A DNA stretch of 64,000 nucleotides from ZC4RG29 sp964521255 (GCA_964521255.1 CAZFRM010000010.1:1-64000), one strand, 5' to 3'; shown: positions 54,850 through 63,090, numbered from the stretch's first letter. Translations and numbers: made by a program. The notes: generated by a model not told the origin, from the letters alone.

Positions 54850-56109
54850 TTAAGTTTTCTGTTTCTTCTTCTTTGCAGCGGGGAAGAGTACGTTGTTAAG
54901 AATAAGCCTGTAGCCAGGCGACTTAGGATGAAGGTTTAAATCAGTAGGTTCTTCGCCAACCTGGTGTTGATAGTCTTCCGGGTCATGGCCTCCGTAAAAT
55001 GTCCAGAAGCCTTTGCCCAAAACGCCGTGGAGATACTTCGCTTCCTTTATTTCTTTATTTTCACCCATAGTCACCACATCTGGTTTAATCAAAGAAGATT
55101 TGAATCCGGTTGTTTGTCCGAAGAATCCTTTGATGATCTTGGTGTGATTTTGTGTAAGCATAGTAGGGATGGGATCCCATTTTGCTGAGAACTCGAAGAG
55201 ACTAAAGTAATCGTTATCCTGACGAAGTCCACGCTCTGTTGGATGATTATCAATATCAGAAAACTCATAACGATACGGATCAACCTCCAGACGAAAATCA
55301 GTAAAGGCAAAAGTGTTTTCGAAATTCAGTTTGTTTTGCGCCGTATGATCAGCCGCATCCCCATCGTACATCCGTTCACAAATGTCAAGACCTTCAGCTG
55401 CCAATGCGATATCATAACTATCCGTAGCAGAGCACATAGCAAACATAAATCCGCCACCGGCAACAAACTCTTTTATCTTTTTGGCAACGGCAAGTTTTAA
55501 TTGTGATACTTTATGAAATCCATGCTTGCGCGCAAGGTCTTCCGATTCTTTTTGCTGTTCTACATACCAGCCCATGTTATGGTATGATCCGTAGAACTTT
55601 CCGTACTGTCCTGTAAAATCCTCATGGTGTAAATGAAGCCAGTCGTATTTGGGTAGAACGCCTTCCAGCACCTCATCATCATAAATCATATCATAAGGTA
55701 TTTCAGCATACGTCAGCACCAGTGTAACGGCATCGTCCCAGGGTAGTTTGCTTTTTGGCGAATACACGGCAATGCGTGGATACTTCTCCAACTTCATTAC
55801 ATCATAGTTTACTGCAGGACTTGCTATTTCAGAAATGATTTGGTTGGCTTTTGCGTCTGAAATTACTTCGAATGAAACACCACGAATAACAAGTTCATTT
55901 TGTATGGCTGGATGATATTTGCACATGAAGCTGCCGCCGCGATAGTTCAGCAGCCAGTCCACTTCCATTTCACTTTTCAGTATCCAATACGCAATTCCAT
56001 ATGCCTTTAGATGATTGCTCTGTTTTTCATCCATAGGAACAAATATGGAATTCGCAAAAGAAGCCTTAAACAGAAGTGTAAATGCCAGCAAAAAAATCCA
56101 TCTCTTCAT
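54850..56109 (-). CDS. exported conserved protein, often misnamed asparagine synthetase B
   Basis: A 419-residue protein with a signal peptide (MKRWIFLLAFTLLFKASFA). The mature part contains LPWDDAVTLVLTYAEIPYD, LHLHHEDFTGQYGKFYGSY and GGFMFAMCSATDSYDIAL, with DPEDYQHQVGEEPTDLNLHP near the end and a Lys-rich tail. I recall that databases call this Bacteroidetes family asparagine synthetase B, but it lacks the N-terminal nucleophile Cys and the SGGxDS pyrophosphatase loop, and it is exported. The layout (GGFMFAMCSA) has a glutamine-amidotransferase-like look. No function is assigned. Confidence 0.72.
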   Translation of the reverse strand: MKRWIFLLAFTLLFKASFANSIFVPMDEKQSNHLKAYGIAYWILKSEMEVDWLLNYRGGSFMCKYHPAIQNELVIRGVSFEVISDAKANQIISEIASPAVNYDVMKLEKYPRIAVYSPKSKLPWDDAVTLVLTYAEIPYDMIYDDEVLEGVLPKYDWLHLHHEDFTGQYGKFYGSYHNMGWYVEQQKESEDLARKHGFHKVSQLKLAVAKKIKEFVAGGGFMFAMCSATDSYDIALAAEGLDICERMYDGDAADHTAQNKLNFENTFAFTDFRLEVDPYRYEFSDIDNHPTERGLRQDNDYFSLFEFSAKWDPIPTMLTQNHTKIIKGFFGQTTGFKSSLIKPDVVTMGENKEIKEAKYLHGVLGKGFWTFYGGHDPEDYQHQVGEEPTDLNLHPKSPGYRLILNNVLFPAAKKKKQKT

Positions 56110-56208
56110 ACACTTATATCAATTAATGTTCAAAGTTACCGAATGGTTATTATAAACGCCTTTCTATGTAGTTATTTTTCAATAATTGGCTTTAAATCTG
56201 TTATTTTT

Positions 56209-56275
56209 AGGCTTGCCTGTAACATTGTTAGGCCTGCTTGTAACATTTGTCAGGCCTGCCTGTAACATTTGAGGC
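56209..56275. repeat. three 20-22 bp tandem repeats upstream of the ABC permease
   Basis: Units AGGCTTGCCTGTAACATTG (from 56209), AGGCCTGCTTGTAACATTTG (from 56230) and AGGCCTGCCTGTAACATTTG (from 56252) stand in a row, ending AGGC. They lie 40-107 bp before the permease start and could hold operator sites, or be a simple intergenic repeat. CAGGCAGG-type palindromes also follow the gene at 57568-57589. Confidence 0.65.
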
Positions 56276-56315
56276 AGTATCATCAACATATAGGTGACAG
56301 AATTTTTTCCGGCAT

Positions 56316-57551
56316 ATGGATTTAGTTGAAAATATCAGGGAAGGCTTACGATCAGTAAAGGCAAACTTGCTCCGCTCTGTGCTTACGGCCATGATCGTGG
56401 CCATAGGCATTACGTCGCTGGTTGGTATTCTGACAGCAGTTGATGGGATAGAGCAATCCGTGATGGAAAAGTTGTCTTCTCTTGGCCTGAATACTTTTGA
56501 CATCAATTCAAAGGTGAATCGTGGCGCTAACCGGCAAGGTGTGACTGAAAAGAAATACCCTTTGCTTAAATATGATGAAGTGAAACGTTTTGTGTCTCTT
56601 TATAATGTCCCTTCTTCAGTCAGTATTTCTGCTCGTATATCACAAATTGCTGAGATCAAACATCTATCCAAAAAAAGTAATCCTAATGTTCAGGTTGTGG
56701 GTGTTAATGAAGAATACCTTGCTATTAAAGCATTGGAACTTGACAAGGGAAGAAATTTCTCGAAGATCGAGATTGACAGGGGAGGGCATGTTGTGATATT
56801 GGGCCATAAGCTTGCCGAATCATTGTACAATGAAAAAGAAGAACAGATCAATACAAAAGTGACTGTGCTTGGTACAAGCTTTCGTGTAATAGGTGTGCTT
56901 ATTGAGAAGGGAGGACTACAGGACGATAACTACGATAACATGGCCCTTGTTCCCCTCAACGTCGCCAATCAATTATCGGGTGGGCGGTCTTTACGTTATT
57001 ACATGACAGTAGCGGTAGAAAGACCGGAGATGTTTGATCATGCCATGGGTGAAGCAACGGGGTTAATGAGGAAGATACGCCACGATAGATTAGGAGATGA
57101 AAATTCTTTTAACGTTGAGAAAAGTGAAACCCTTGCTGAAAACCTTTCAAACATAACCAGCGGACTTTACTGGGGTGGATTCAGTGTAGGATTTGTTACT
57201 TTACTCGGTGCTTCCATTGCTTTGATGAATATTATGCTTGTATCCGTTACAGAGCGTACCCGTGAGGTAGGTGTACGCAAAGCTCTTGGTGCAACGCCAA
57301 AAAGAATTCGTCAACAGTTTGTCATTGAAGCGATAGTGGTATGTCTTCTTGGCGGGATAGCGGGGATAATTCTGGGAATATTGATAGGAAATCTTTTGGC
57401 ATCTTTTTTTGAAATCAAACAATTCCTGATCCCCTGGCTCTGGATGTTTATCGGTCTTGTTGTTTGCGTATTTGTTGGTTTGCTTTCTGGCTATTACCCC
57501 GCCCATAAAGCTTCACGGTTAGATCCTATTGAGTCGCTGCGATTCGAGTAA
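56316..57551 (+). CDS. MacB/FtsX-type ABC transporter permease
   Basis: A 411-residue permease with the MacB fold: first transmembrane helix (about 20-42, LTAMIVAIGITSLVGILTAVDG), a large periplasmic MacB-PCD domain (about 45-265) and three C-terminal helices (about 280-310, 335-365, 370-395) ending SGYYPAHKASRLDPIESLRFE, the standard family end. The EVGVRKALGATPKRIRQQF coupling segment is present. No ATP-binding protein is encoded next to it, so it needs one from elsewhere. Substrate unknown; such systems export lipoproteins, antibiotics or peptides. Confidence 0.92.
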   Translation: MDLVENIREGLRSVKANLLRSVLTAMIVAIGITSLVGILTAVDGIEQSVMEKLSSLGLNTFDINSKVNRGANRQGVTEKKYPLLKYDEVKRFVSLYNVPSSVSISARISQIAEIKHLSKKSNPNVQVVGVNEEYLAIKALELDKGRNFSKIEIDRGGHVVILGHKLAESLYNEKEEQINTKVTVLGTSFRVIGVLIEKGGLQDDNYDNMALVPLNVANQLSGGRSLRYYMTVAVERPEMFDHAMGEATGLMRKIRHDRLGDENSFNVEKSETLAENLSNITSGLYWGGFSVGFVTLLGASIALMNIMLVSVTERTREVGVRKALGATPKRIRQQFVIEAIVVCLLGGIAGIILGILIGNLLASFFEIKQFLIPWLWMFIGLVVCVFVGLLSGYYPAHKASRLDPIESLRFE

Positions 57552-57567
57552 AGCCCATCATTCAACT

Positions 57568-57657
57568 ACCTGCCTGACGTCAGACAGGTTCAATACTCTC
57601 CGCAGGAGTCCTTCAGACAATCCTTCTCCGTAAGAGTCCGGAGTCCTTTCAGACAAT
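57568..57657. repeat. palindrome and direct repeats after the permease gene
   Basis: A near-perfect palindrome with 11-bp arms (ACCTGCCTGAC at 57568-57578 and GTCAGACAGGT at 57579-57589, one mismatch) lies 16 bp after the permease stop and could serve as a terminator, although no T-run follows. Behind it are two direct repeats GGAGTCCTTCAGACAAT (57605-57621) and GGAGTCCTTTCAGACAAT (57640-57657). It separates two convergent genes. Confidence 0.5.
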
Positions 57658-57665
57658 TATTATCA

Positions 57666-58373
57666 CTACAGATCAACGTTAGTGTCCTTTGGTTTGCCGA
57701 CATAAAATTGATCATTTCTAAACATGTTAAAGGACAGGGAGAAGTAAAAGATATTCGCATCAATGCCCTGATATGGCATCACGGTATTTCCACTGTCATC
57801 TTTCTCTTTGTAATCTTCATTGAAAAATTTTGTGAGATAATATTTGAATTTAAGGTTTGCTCCATAAGGTAATTGAATACCGAGGAATAAAGTGTGAAAG
57901 ACAGTGTTCGTGCGATCGCTGAACCAGGAATTGAACTTGTCTTCCTTATCGTCGTTGACAAATGTTTTTTCCTTATAGTTTATGGGCAGTTCAATTTCAT
58001 ATCCTCCATAGAGGAAAACTTTGTCAAGATTTCCAACCTTGAAACCTAATGGCAGACCAATATTATATGTCCTTGCCTTTTTGCGAATGTTGGAATCAGG
58101 TACGTCATAAATAAACCCGATGTTTTTAATGGAAAGTCCGGCAAACAAACCAAAGGAATGACTTAAATCGTAATTCACTAACGTTTGTGCATTGAAGAAC
58201 GCAGAAAAGCGTACTACCGGATCCACATTCACATCATCATAAGTCATGCTTGCCAATGAAAAAATAAGCTCACCTCCTGAAGTTGTATAAGCTTTTTTTA
58301 TTTCACTTTCCTGCGCCCATAAAAAAGACGTTATAAGAAGAGAAACGACCAATACAAAAGTTTTCTTTATCAT
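57666..58373 (-). CDS. outer-membrane beta-barrel protein
   Basis: A 235-residue exported protein started at ATG 58373 (MIKKTFVLVVSLLITSFLWA is the signal peptide; the longer frame upstream has no signal). The rest has amphipathic beta strands (GLFAGLSIKNIGFIYDV, LGLPLGFKVGNLDKVFLYGG, YEIELPINYKEKTFV) typical of a small barrel. A charged middle loop (NDDKEDKFNSW) would be exposed. No specific family recognised and no function assigned. Confidence 0.75.
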   Translation of the reverse strand: MIKKTFVLVVSLLITSFLWAQESEIKKAYTTSGGELIFSLASMTYDDVNVDPVVRFSAFFNAQTLVNYDLSHSFGLFAGLSIKNIGFIYDVPDSNIRKKARTYNIGLPLGFKVGNLDKVFLYGGYEIELPINYKEKTFVNDDKEDKFNSWFSDRTNTVFHTLFLGIQLPYGANLKFKYYLTKFFNEDYKEKDDSGNTVMPYQGIDANIFYFSLSFNMFRNDQFYVGKPKDTNVDL

Positions 58374-58440
58374 AGTTTGCCAATTATTAATGAGAGCATC
58401 GTTTACTAATATAAAACATTTTATCAACAGATATTAACCA

Positions 58441-58571
58441 ATGTTGAAAAGTAGGCAACAGGCAATCGCAGTAGGCAAAATTGCCTATTGCCATTTGCTT
58501 ACTGCCATTTTTTCGTTTGTATCATAGATTTTTGAATGAACTAAGTAGCATTAAATCACTAAACGATTAAT
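58441..58571. repeat. 131-bp intergenic repeat, copy 2
   Basis: Begins TTGAAAAGTAGGCAACAGGC and ends AAATCACTAAACGATTAAT, nearly identical to 54028-54144 and in the same orientation. It differs by a 14-bp addition (around GCCTATTGCCATTT) that completes the GGCAA...TTGCC inverted repeat. The two copies flank the block miaE to the small barrel. Confidence 0.85.
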
Positions 58572-58840
58572 ATTGTGTTTAACAATGTATAACTAAAAGG
58601 GTTCAAATAGTAGAGTTGTAAATTCTTACAAAGTAACGTTATCAGGGTGATACTCCCACGAGTATTATTCCCAGCACAAACATCAGGACAGAGACTTACA
58701 ATTCTTAGATCGGTATCAATCTCTGCTTGTTTTCGTAAGTCATGAATTTCGTTAGACATGAGGAAAATCTATAATTTTTGCTTGCTATCCTGAAATGGCT
58801 GAATTCACAATCTTCCCGGTACTAACTTTTAATTAAAAAT

Positions 58841-58866
58841 AAACTTTCAGAAATATTTGAAAGTTT
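58841..58866. promoter_or_regulatory. palindromic operator upstream of the GbsR/MarR regulator
   Basis: Arms AAACTTTCA (58841-58849) and TGAAAGTTT (58858-58866) surround an 8-bp AT-rich spacer GAAATATT. The same sequence in reverse orientation lies upstream of the methyltransferase gene at 59406-59426. It ends about 17-23 bp before the regulator start, where a candidate -7 element TACATTTG (58878-58885) is also found. The shared site suggests autoregulation plus control of the next gene. Binding is inference. Confidence 0.65.
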
Positions 58867-58883
58867 GAAACATTACAGTACAT

Positions 58884-59387
58884 TTGACCGTGGAATACAA
58901 AGAAGCTAAGCAGAAATTTATCCAGGCATGGGGAACACTGGGATCCAATTGGGGAATCAACAAAGCGATGGCCCAAATTCATGCTTTGCTTTTACTGGCT
59001 ACTGAGCCATTATCGGCGGAAGAGATTATGGAAGAACTGCAAATGTCACGGGGTAATGTAAATATGAATTTACGAGCGCTTATGGATTGGGGAATTGTAA
59101 AGAAGGAAAACAGGGTGGGAGAGAGAAAAGAATTCTTTTATACCGGAAAGGATGTTTGGGAATTGGCGAAACAGGTTTCTCGTGAACGAAGGAGAAGAGA
59201 AATAGAACCTATACTCAATGTGTTGGAAGAAGTTCAAAGCGTATCCGGTACTGATAAAAAAGCAGTCGCTGAATTCAAGAATGTTACGAAAGACCTTTTC
59301 GACTTTTCCCTCAAAGTAGATGGCATGATCGATAAATTCAGCAAATCAGATCAAACGTGGTTTTATAAACTGTTGATGAAGTTGTGA
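58884..59387 (+). CDS. GbsR/MarR-family transcriptional regulator
   Basis: A 167-residue DNA-binding protein. A winged-helix domain (about 18-95) shows GTLGSNWGINKAMAQIHALL, then LSAEEIMEELQMSRGNVNMNLRALMDWGIV as the helix-turn-helix, and the wing KKENRVGERKEFFY. A C-terminal helical part for dimerisation follows. The start is TTG at 58884 or GTG at 58890; neither is usual, and no ATG fits. Members in other phyla respond to choline or betaine, but here the effector is unknown. A methyltransferase gene follows by 39 bp, and the same palindrome precedes both. Confidence 0.88.
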   Translation: MTVEYKEAKQKFIQAWGTLGSNWGINKAMAQIHALLLLATEPLSAEEIMEELQMSRGNVNMNLRALMDWGIVKKENRVGERKEFFYTGKDVWELAKQVSRERRRREIEPILNVLEEVQSVSGTDKKAVAEFKNVTKDLFDFSLKVDGMIDKFSKSDQTWFYKLLMKL

Positions 59388-59405
59388 TATTTTTTTAATA
59401 CTATA

Positions 59406-59426
59406 TTTCAAATATTTCTGAAAGTT
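59406..59426. promoter_or_regulatory. second copy of the operator, directly before the methyltransferase
   Basis: TTTCAAATATTTCTGAAAG (59406-59424) is the reverse complement of the 58844-58862 core, so the same protein could bind at both sites. It ends at the base before the ATG at 59427, or 10 bp before the next ATG at 59436. A transcript starting within or upstream of it would have almost no leader. Confidence 0.65.
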
Positions 59427-60353
59427 ATGAATAATATGAAAACTGTATGCAACGTAATGCCACTCATTGCGCCTAAAGTTAACCGCGAGGCAACTTCGCT
59501 ATCAAAGAGAGAACAAATTATTAACTATTATGAAAAAGCAGGTCCGGATTATTATGCATGGAGTAATCAATACAACATGCATTTCGGATATTATAAGCCG
59601 GGTATGAATCCATTTTCCCGCGAGGCTATGCTTGAAAAGTTAAGTGATGAAGTTTATAAAAGACTCAACATCTTATTATCAGCATCATTTACTTTAGCTG
59701 ACTTTGGTTGTGGACTAGGTGCAACATTACGTCATGGCAATAAGCGTTTTGCTAATGGATCATTCAAAGGTATTACGCTTGTTCCCTGGCAAGTTGAGAA
59801 AGCAAATGAGCTTAATGTAAACGAGAGCAACAATATAGAGATCATTCAAGGTGATTATTGTCATACCGGCTTTGAAGACAATTCACTCGATGCTGTCATC
59901 GCCATTGAGAGCAGTTGCTATGCTAGTGGTGATAGTAAGTCGGATTTGCTCAATGAGATTCACAGAGTACTTAAACCAGGAGGAAAGTTTGTTATCGCTG
60001 ATGGCTTTCTAAAAAAACCTCTTCCTTCACAAGGTTTTTTAAAGAAGGTTTATCACCAACTGTGCACTTCCTGGGCATTGACTGAATTGGGTAACATTAA
60101 TGAGGTACGCAAGCACCTTGCTCACTTAGATTTTACTAATGTTCAAATTGAAAACGTGAGCATGAACATAGCGCCCTCCGTTGCACATGTTCCGTTTGTT
60201 GTAAGTTCTTTTCTTATAAAAGAACTCTTATTTGGAAAAGAAAAGATGAGTAAGGAACGGTGGGACAATCTTAAATCACCTTTGCTTACAATGATCTTAG
60301 GATTAGCGCAACACTATTTTGGATATTATTTTATCTCTGGTACAAAAGTATAG
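59427..60353 (+). CDS. SAM-dependent methyltransferase (class I)
   Basis: A 308-residue methyltransferase, possibly started at the second ATG (59436). Motif I is ADFGCGLGAT, followed by GITLVPWQVEKANELN (the GxTxSPxQxxxAN pattern of the tocopherol/sterol/UbiE-like group), the motif II region AVIAIESSCYASG and post-motif HRVLKPGGKFVIADGF. The N-terminal YYEKAGPDYYAWSNQYNMHFGYY resembles the same group. So a small lipid, quinone or sterol-like substrate is plausible. It is next to the regulator with a shared operator, so its expression is probably conditional. Confidence 0.88.
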   Translation: MNNMKTVCNVMPLIAPKVNREATSLSKREQIINYYEKAGPDYYAWSNQYNMHFGYYKPGMNPFSREAMLEKLSDEVYKRLNILLSASFTLADFGCGLGATLRHGNKRFANGSFKGITLVPWQVEKANELNVNESNNIEIIQGDYCHTGFEDNSLDAVIAIESSCYASGDSKSDLLNEIHRVLKPGGKFVIADGFLKKPLPSQGFLKKVYHQLCTSWALTELGNINEVRKHLAHLDFTNVQIENVSMNIAPSVAHVPFVVSSFLIKELLFGKEKMSKERWDNLKSPLLTMILGLAQHYFGYYFISGTKV

Positions 60354-60674
60354 CTAATTCCGGTTTCTCATTTAACGTCTGCCCATGAAATTAAGAGTCG
60401 ATCACACTACTGGAAGGTTCTACGTGGTATTATCACAAGATAAAACCCGTAGCCTACTGGCGACTTTGGTCCGAGTACATCATTCACTCCATCCATGAAA
60501 GGGTTTTGAAACATATTAAAGTCGTTTCAGAAAAATAAAATCATTGACACCGCTAGCCATCGGGGTTAGGAGTAAGCGATGGATGAACCGTCAATTCAAA
60601 TGTAACACGACACTACTTAAATGCCACTCAACGATTAGCCATTAACTGATAACGAAACACATTTTAACGGACCC
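60354..60674. other. gene-free interval with a gene remnant
   Basis: About 320 bp without an intact gene. It holds the SRPBCC remnant at 60395-60538 and the 15-bp string CCATTAACTGATAAC (60639-60653) that also stands at 15926-15940. Nothing else is recognised. Confidence 0.6.
60395..60538 (+). pseudogene. C-terminal remnant of an SRPBCC-type protein
   Basis: An open stretch of 47 codons after a stop at 60392 reads ESITLLEGSTWYYHKIKPVA and then YWRLWSEYIIHSIHERVLKH, ending IKVVSEK. The pattern LEGxTWYxHxIxPxxYWxLWSDxIIHxIHxRVLxHI looks like the end of an SRPBCC-family protein as I recall it. The N-terminal part is missing and there is no start codon. I infer decay of a gene that once stood after the methyltransferase. 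Confidence 0.45.
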
Positions 60675-61091
60675 TCAATGCGCCTCTTTAATATATCCCC
60701 ATCCTTCGCTCTGCTTAGTAACAATTTCCATAATAGCATCGGGCACGGTACCTACGCCAGGGACAAGCATTGACTTATCAGCATTGTAGCGTTTCATGGT
60801 TCCTTCGCAGGCTTTGAAAAATACATTTTTATTAATGCTTAACTCTTCAATGCCTTTCGCCACCGTGGACTTATCTTTAAGAAACATCGGTAGCGCACCA
60901 CCATATACAACCACTTCAAATTGTGATTCAGGGTAAGCCTTTGCCATAAGGGATACGTGTCGCATGACGGTCTGATGATCCAGCGTGTCTTTGCTGGTGA
61001 TGTCGAATACAACCTTGGCGGGTTTTGCTTGTGACCAGGCTGCTCCGGTCGCAAGCACCACCAGAAACAGGGACATGATGGGCTTTTTCAT
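60675..61091 (-). CDS. exported DsrE-like protein
   Basis: A 138-residue protein with signal peptide (MKKPIMSLFLVVLATGAAWS) followed by a DsrE/F-like fold: KVVFDITSKDTLDHQTVMRH, FEVVVYGGALPMFLKD and KNVFFKACEGTMKRYNAD. The Cys in KACEGTMKR corresponds to the position seen in DsrE-type sulfur carriers. Periplasmic DsrE proteins are of unknown function in most Bacteroidetes. It is transcribed alone. Confidence 0.85.
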   Translation of the reverse strand: MKKPIMSLFLVVLATGAAWSQAKPAKVVFDITSKDTLDHQTVMRHVSLMAKAYPESQFEVVVYGGALPMFLKDKSTVAKGIEELSINKNVFFKACEGTMKRYNADKSMLVPGVGTVPDAIMEIVTKQSEGWGYIKEAH

Positions 61092-61209
61092 AGGAGTTGA
61101 ATTTTATTTAGGGAATTTAACGAAAGAGACAGAGCAATGATTAATGATATTGAGAAAAATTTAAAGCACCTGTGTTAAAAGATAGTTTTATATTTGAACG
61201 ACAGCTAAA

Positions 61210-61431
61210 ATGGAAGACAATATAAAACCTCAACCTAATCACAAATTGTATTTGAAAGTTCTTCGGGGCATGACTTCTGCGCAACGATTAATGAAGACGT
61301 TTGAGCTTTCTGAGCTGACAAAGAAACTGTTTCTGTCGGGGCTAAAGAAAAGATTTCCCACGAAGAGCGAGACGGAGATCAGAAGGATTTATTTAGAAAG
61401 AATTGCGAAATGTCACAACAGAAACTATTAG
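61210..61431 (+). CDS. small conserved protein of unknown function
   Basis: A 73-residue, basic, mostly helical protein (MTSAQRLMKTFELSELTKKL ... YLERIAKCHNRNY). The pattern RMTxxQRLxKxFELSExTKxLF and the end LAKCHNRNY look like a small conserved family I have seen beside nucleotidyltransferase or unknown genes. There is no such partner here. I give no function. Confidence 0.6.
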   Translation: MEDNIKPQPNHKLYLKVLRGMTSAQRLMKTFELSELTKKLFLSGLKKRFPTKSETEIRRIYLERIAKCHNRNY

Positions 61432-61515
61432 GGCATCTGCTGTCTTTTCCTGATCAGTAAAAGATTGACATCGTAATCCAAATACAGGTCGGTTCACACC
61501 TGGAAATTTTTTACT

Positions 61516-63090
61516 CTACTCTACTCTAATCCAATCAAAGTCTGCGAAACCTTTGCTGTCATGAATGTTGGGGTTGATACAAAAGAGCCCAACCTTTGCA
61601 CCAATCCATCTTCCTTTCTTAGCCTGAAAGGTTGTACCCAACGGATGATACGTAGCGCCATCAAGACTGTATGAAAATGTACAGATCGCTCCGTCAGCAA
61701 CTGTTACACGCAGGTAACATGTATTCTGATTGATTGGTACGGACTCAGCCTTTTGTGTTTTATCATACCCTTCAAAATAAGATCCGGTGTACATACCCAG
61801 CTCCAAACCATTTTCTGTTTTTAGCATACCAATGTAGGCCCACTCTTCACCCATTACCACAAGTCCGCATTTCTCGCCAGCAAGATTAAGGCTTGCTGTT
61901 ACTTTGCTCGTTGCTGTAAACGATGGTGCAGAAAATTTTTGTAACAATAAATTAGGAACAAACCAGAGATTTCCCTGCTGCGTCATATTCTTAACGGCAT
62001 GCAGGCGCATCGATCCCGGTTGAGCGGAAAGGGAGTACCAGCTTTCTTTAGGATTGGCATGCCATTGCCACTGCAAGCCTAATTTATTTTCATTGAATTC
62101 ATCTGAAGCTTGTGGAACACGTACCGGGTGCGTTTTTCCTGTATTTGGCTTTTTCCATTCCATCACCGGCTCCCCTGTTCCATCGCCATCGTTATCTTCA
62201 CCCATCACCGGCCACCCGTCTTTCCAGGCAACGGGCTGAAGATGCACAATGCGACCGTACGCACCTCTGTCCTGGAAGTGCATGAACCACCACTCGTCTG
62301 ATTTTAATTCAACAAGTCCTCCCTGGTGCGGACCGTTAATGGTAGTACTTCCGGTATGCAATACTATTTTATCTTCATAAGGGCCATAGATATTTTTTGA
62401 CCGCAGCACGGTTTGCCAGCCCGTAGGTACACTCCCTGCCGGCGCAAGTATGTAGTAGTAACCATCCTTCTTCAAAAACTTCGGCCCCTCAATAATGGGC
62501 TGCCTCTCGACATTGTCGAAAATAACGGTACCGTTATCCAGTAACTTCTTTCCATCGGCACTCATCTTGTGGAGGTACAAAACATCGGCGCGTAGCTTGC
62601 TGCGCACGAGGTAAGCATTTCCATCATCATCCCAGAAGGGACAGGGATCTTCCCATAGCGCAACATTTACAATGTGTTCAAGCTTCCATTTACCAGCCGG
62701 ATTTTTTGTAGTGGCAACAAACAAACCTTCCTGCGGCGTGCAGAAGTAAACATAAAACATCCCCTTGTGATAACGAATGGAAGGCGCCCACGAGCCCTGT
62801 CCGTGTGCAGGTAAATTGAATTTTTCAAAAGGCAACTGATCATACACATGGCCAATGATTGTCCAGTTCACAAGATCTTTTGAATGCAGAACAGGTATGC
62901 CTGGCATGCAGTTAAAGCTTGACGACACCATGTAAAAATCATCGTCCACACGAATGACATCCGGATCGGAGTAATCTGCAAAGAGAACGGGGTTTTTATA
63001 ATTGCCGTTTCCTGCATCAGACACCCACCCCTGGGCAAAGCAGGAAACCGTTACCATAATGAAAAGAAATGTATAGGCTGTTCGAATCAT
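61516..63090 (-). CDS. exported GH43 glycosidase
   Basis: A 524-residue protein started at ATG 63090 (MIRTAYTFLFIMVTVSCFAQ is the signal peptide; upstream residues in the frame are not). The five-bladed propeller of GH43 is seen with the catalytic base Asp in FADYSDPDVIRVDDDFYMVS, the pKa-tuning Asp in LWEDPCPFWDDDGNAYL and the acid Glu in PIIEGPKFLKKDGYYYI. After about residue 330 a concanavalin-like domain follows (DUF1349/GH43_C2-like, LRLHAVKNMTQ ... VGLFCINPNIHDSKGFADFDWIRVE). Members cleave xylose or arabinose chains. No other glycan genes are adjacent. Confidence 0.92.
   Translation of the reverse strand: MIRTAYTFLFIMVTVSCFAQGWVSDAGNGNYKNPVLFADYSDPDVIRVDDDFYMVSSSFNCMPGIPVLHSKDLVNWTIIGHVYDQLPFEKFNLPAHGQGSWAPSIRYHKGMFYVYFCTPQEGLFVATTKNPAGKWKLEHIVNVALWEDPCPFWDDDGNAYLVRSKLRADVLYLHKMSADGKKLLDNGTVIFDNVERQPIIEGPKFLKKDGYYYILAPAGSVPTGWQTVLRSKNIYGPYEDKIVLHTGSTTINGPHQGGLVELKSDEWWFMHFQDRGAYGRIVHLQPVAWKDGWPVMGEDNDGDGTGEPVMEWKKPNTGKTHPVRVPQASDEFNENKLGLQWQWHANPKESWYSLSAQPGSMRLHAVKNMTQQGNLWFVPNLLLQKFSAPSFTATSKVTASLNLAGEKCGLVVMGEEWAYIGMLKTENGLELGMYTGSYFEGYDKTQKAESVPINQNTCYLRVTVADGAICTFSYSLDGATYHPLGTTFQAKKGRWIGAKVGLFCINPNIHDSKGFADFDWIRVE

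Larger units (their letters stand above)
58374..58883. other. gene-free interval with repeat copy 2 and an operator
   Basis: About 510 bp without a supported gene. It holds the 131-bp repeat at 58441-58571 and the palindromic operator at 58841-58866. A 66-codon frame on the minus strand (58559-58759) does not look like a protein. Between 58600 and 58840 I see no structure. Confidence 0.6.

Noticed and set aside
56209..56275. Short 20-22 bp repeats considered as a mini-CRISPR
   Set aside because: Units are directly adjacent with no unique spacers and no cas genes nearby.
58559..58759. Minus-strand 66-codon frame upstream of the regulator
   Set aside because: Begins inside the repeat region and lacks any family-like pattern.
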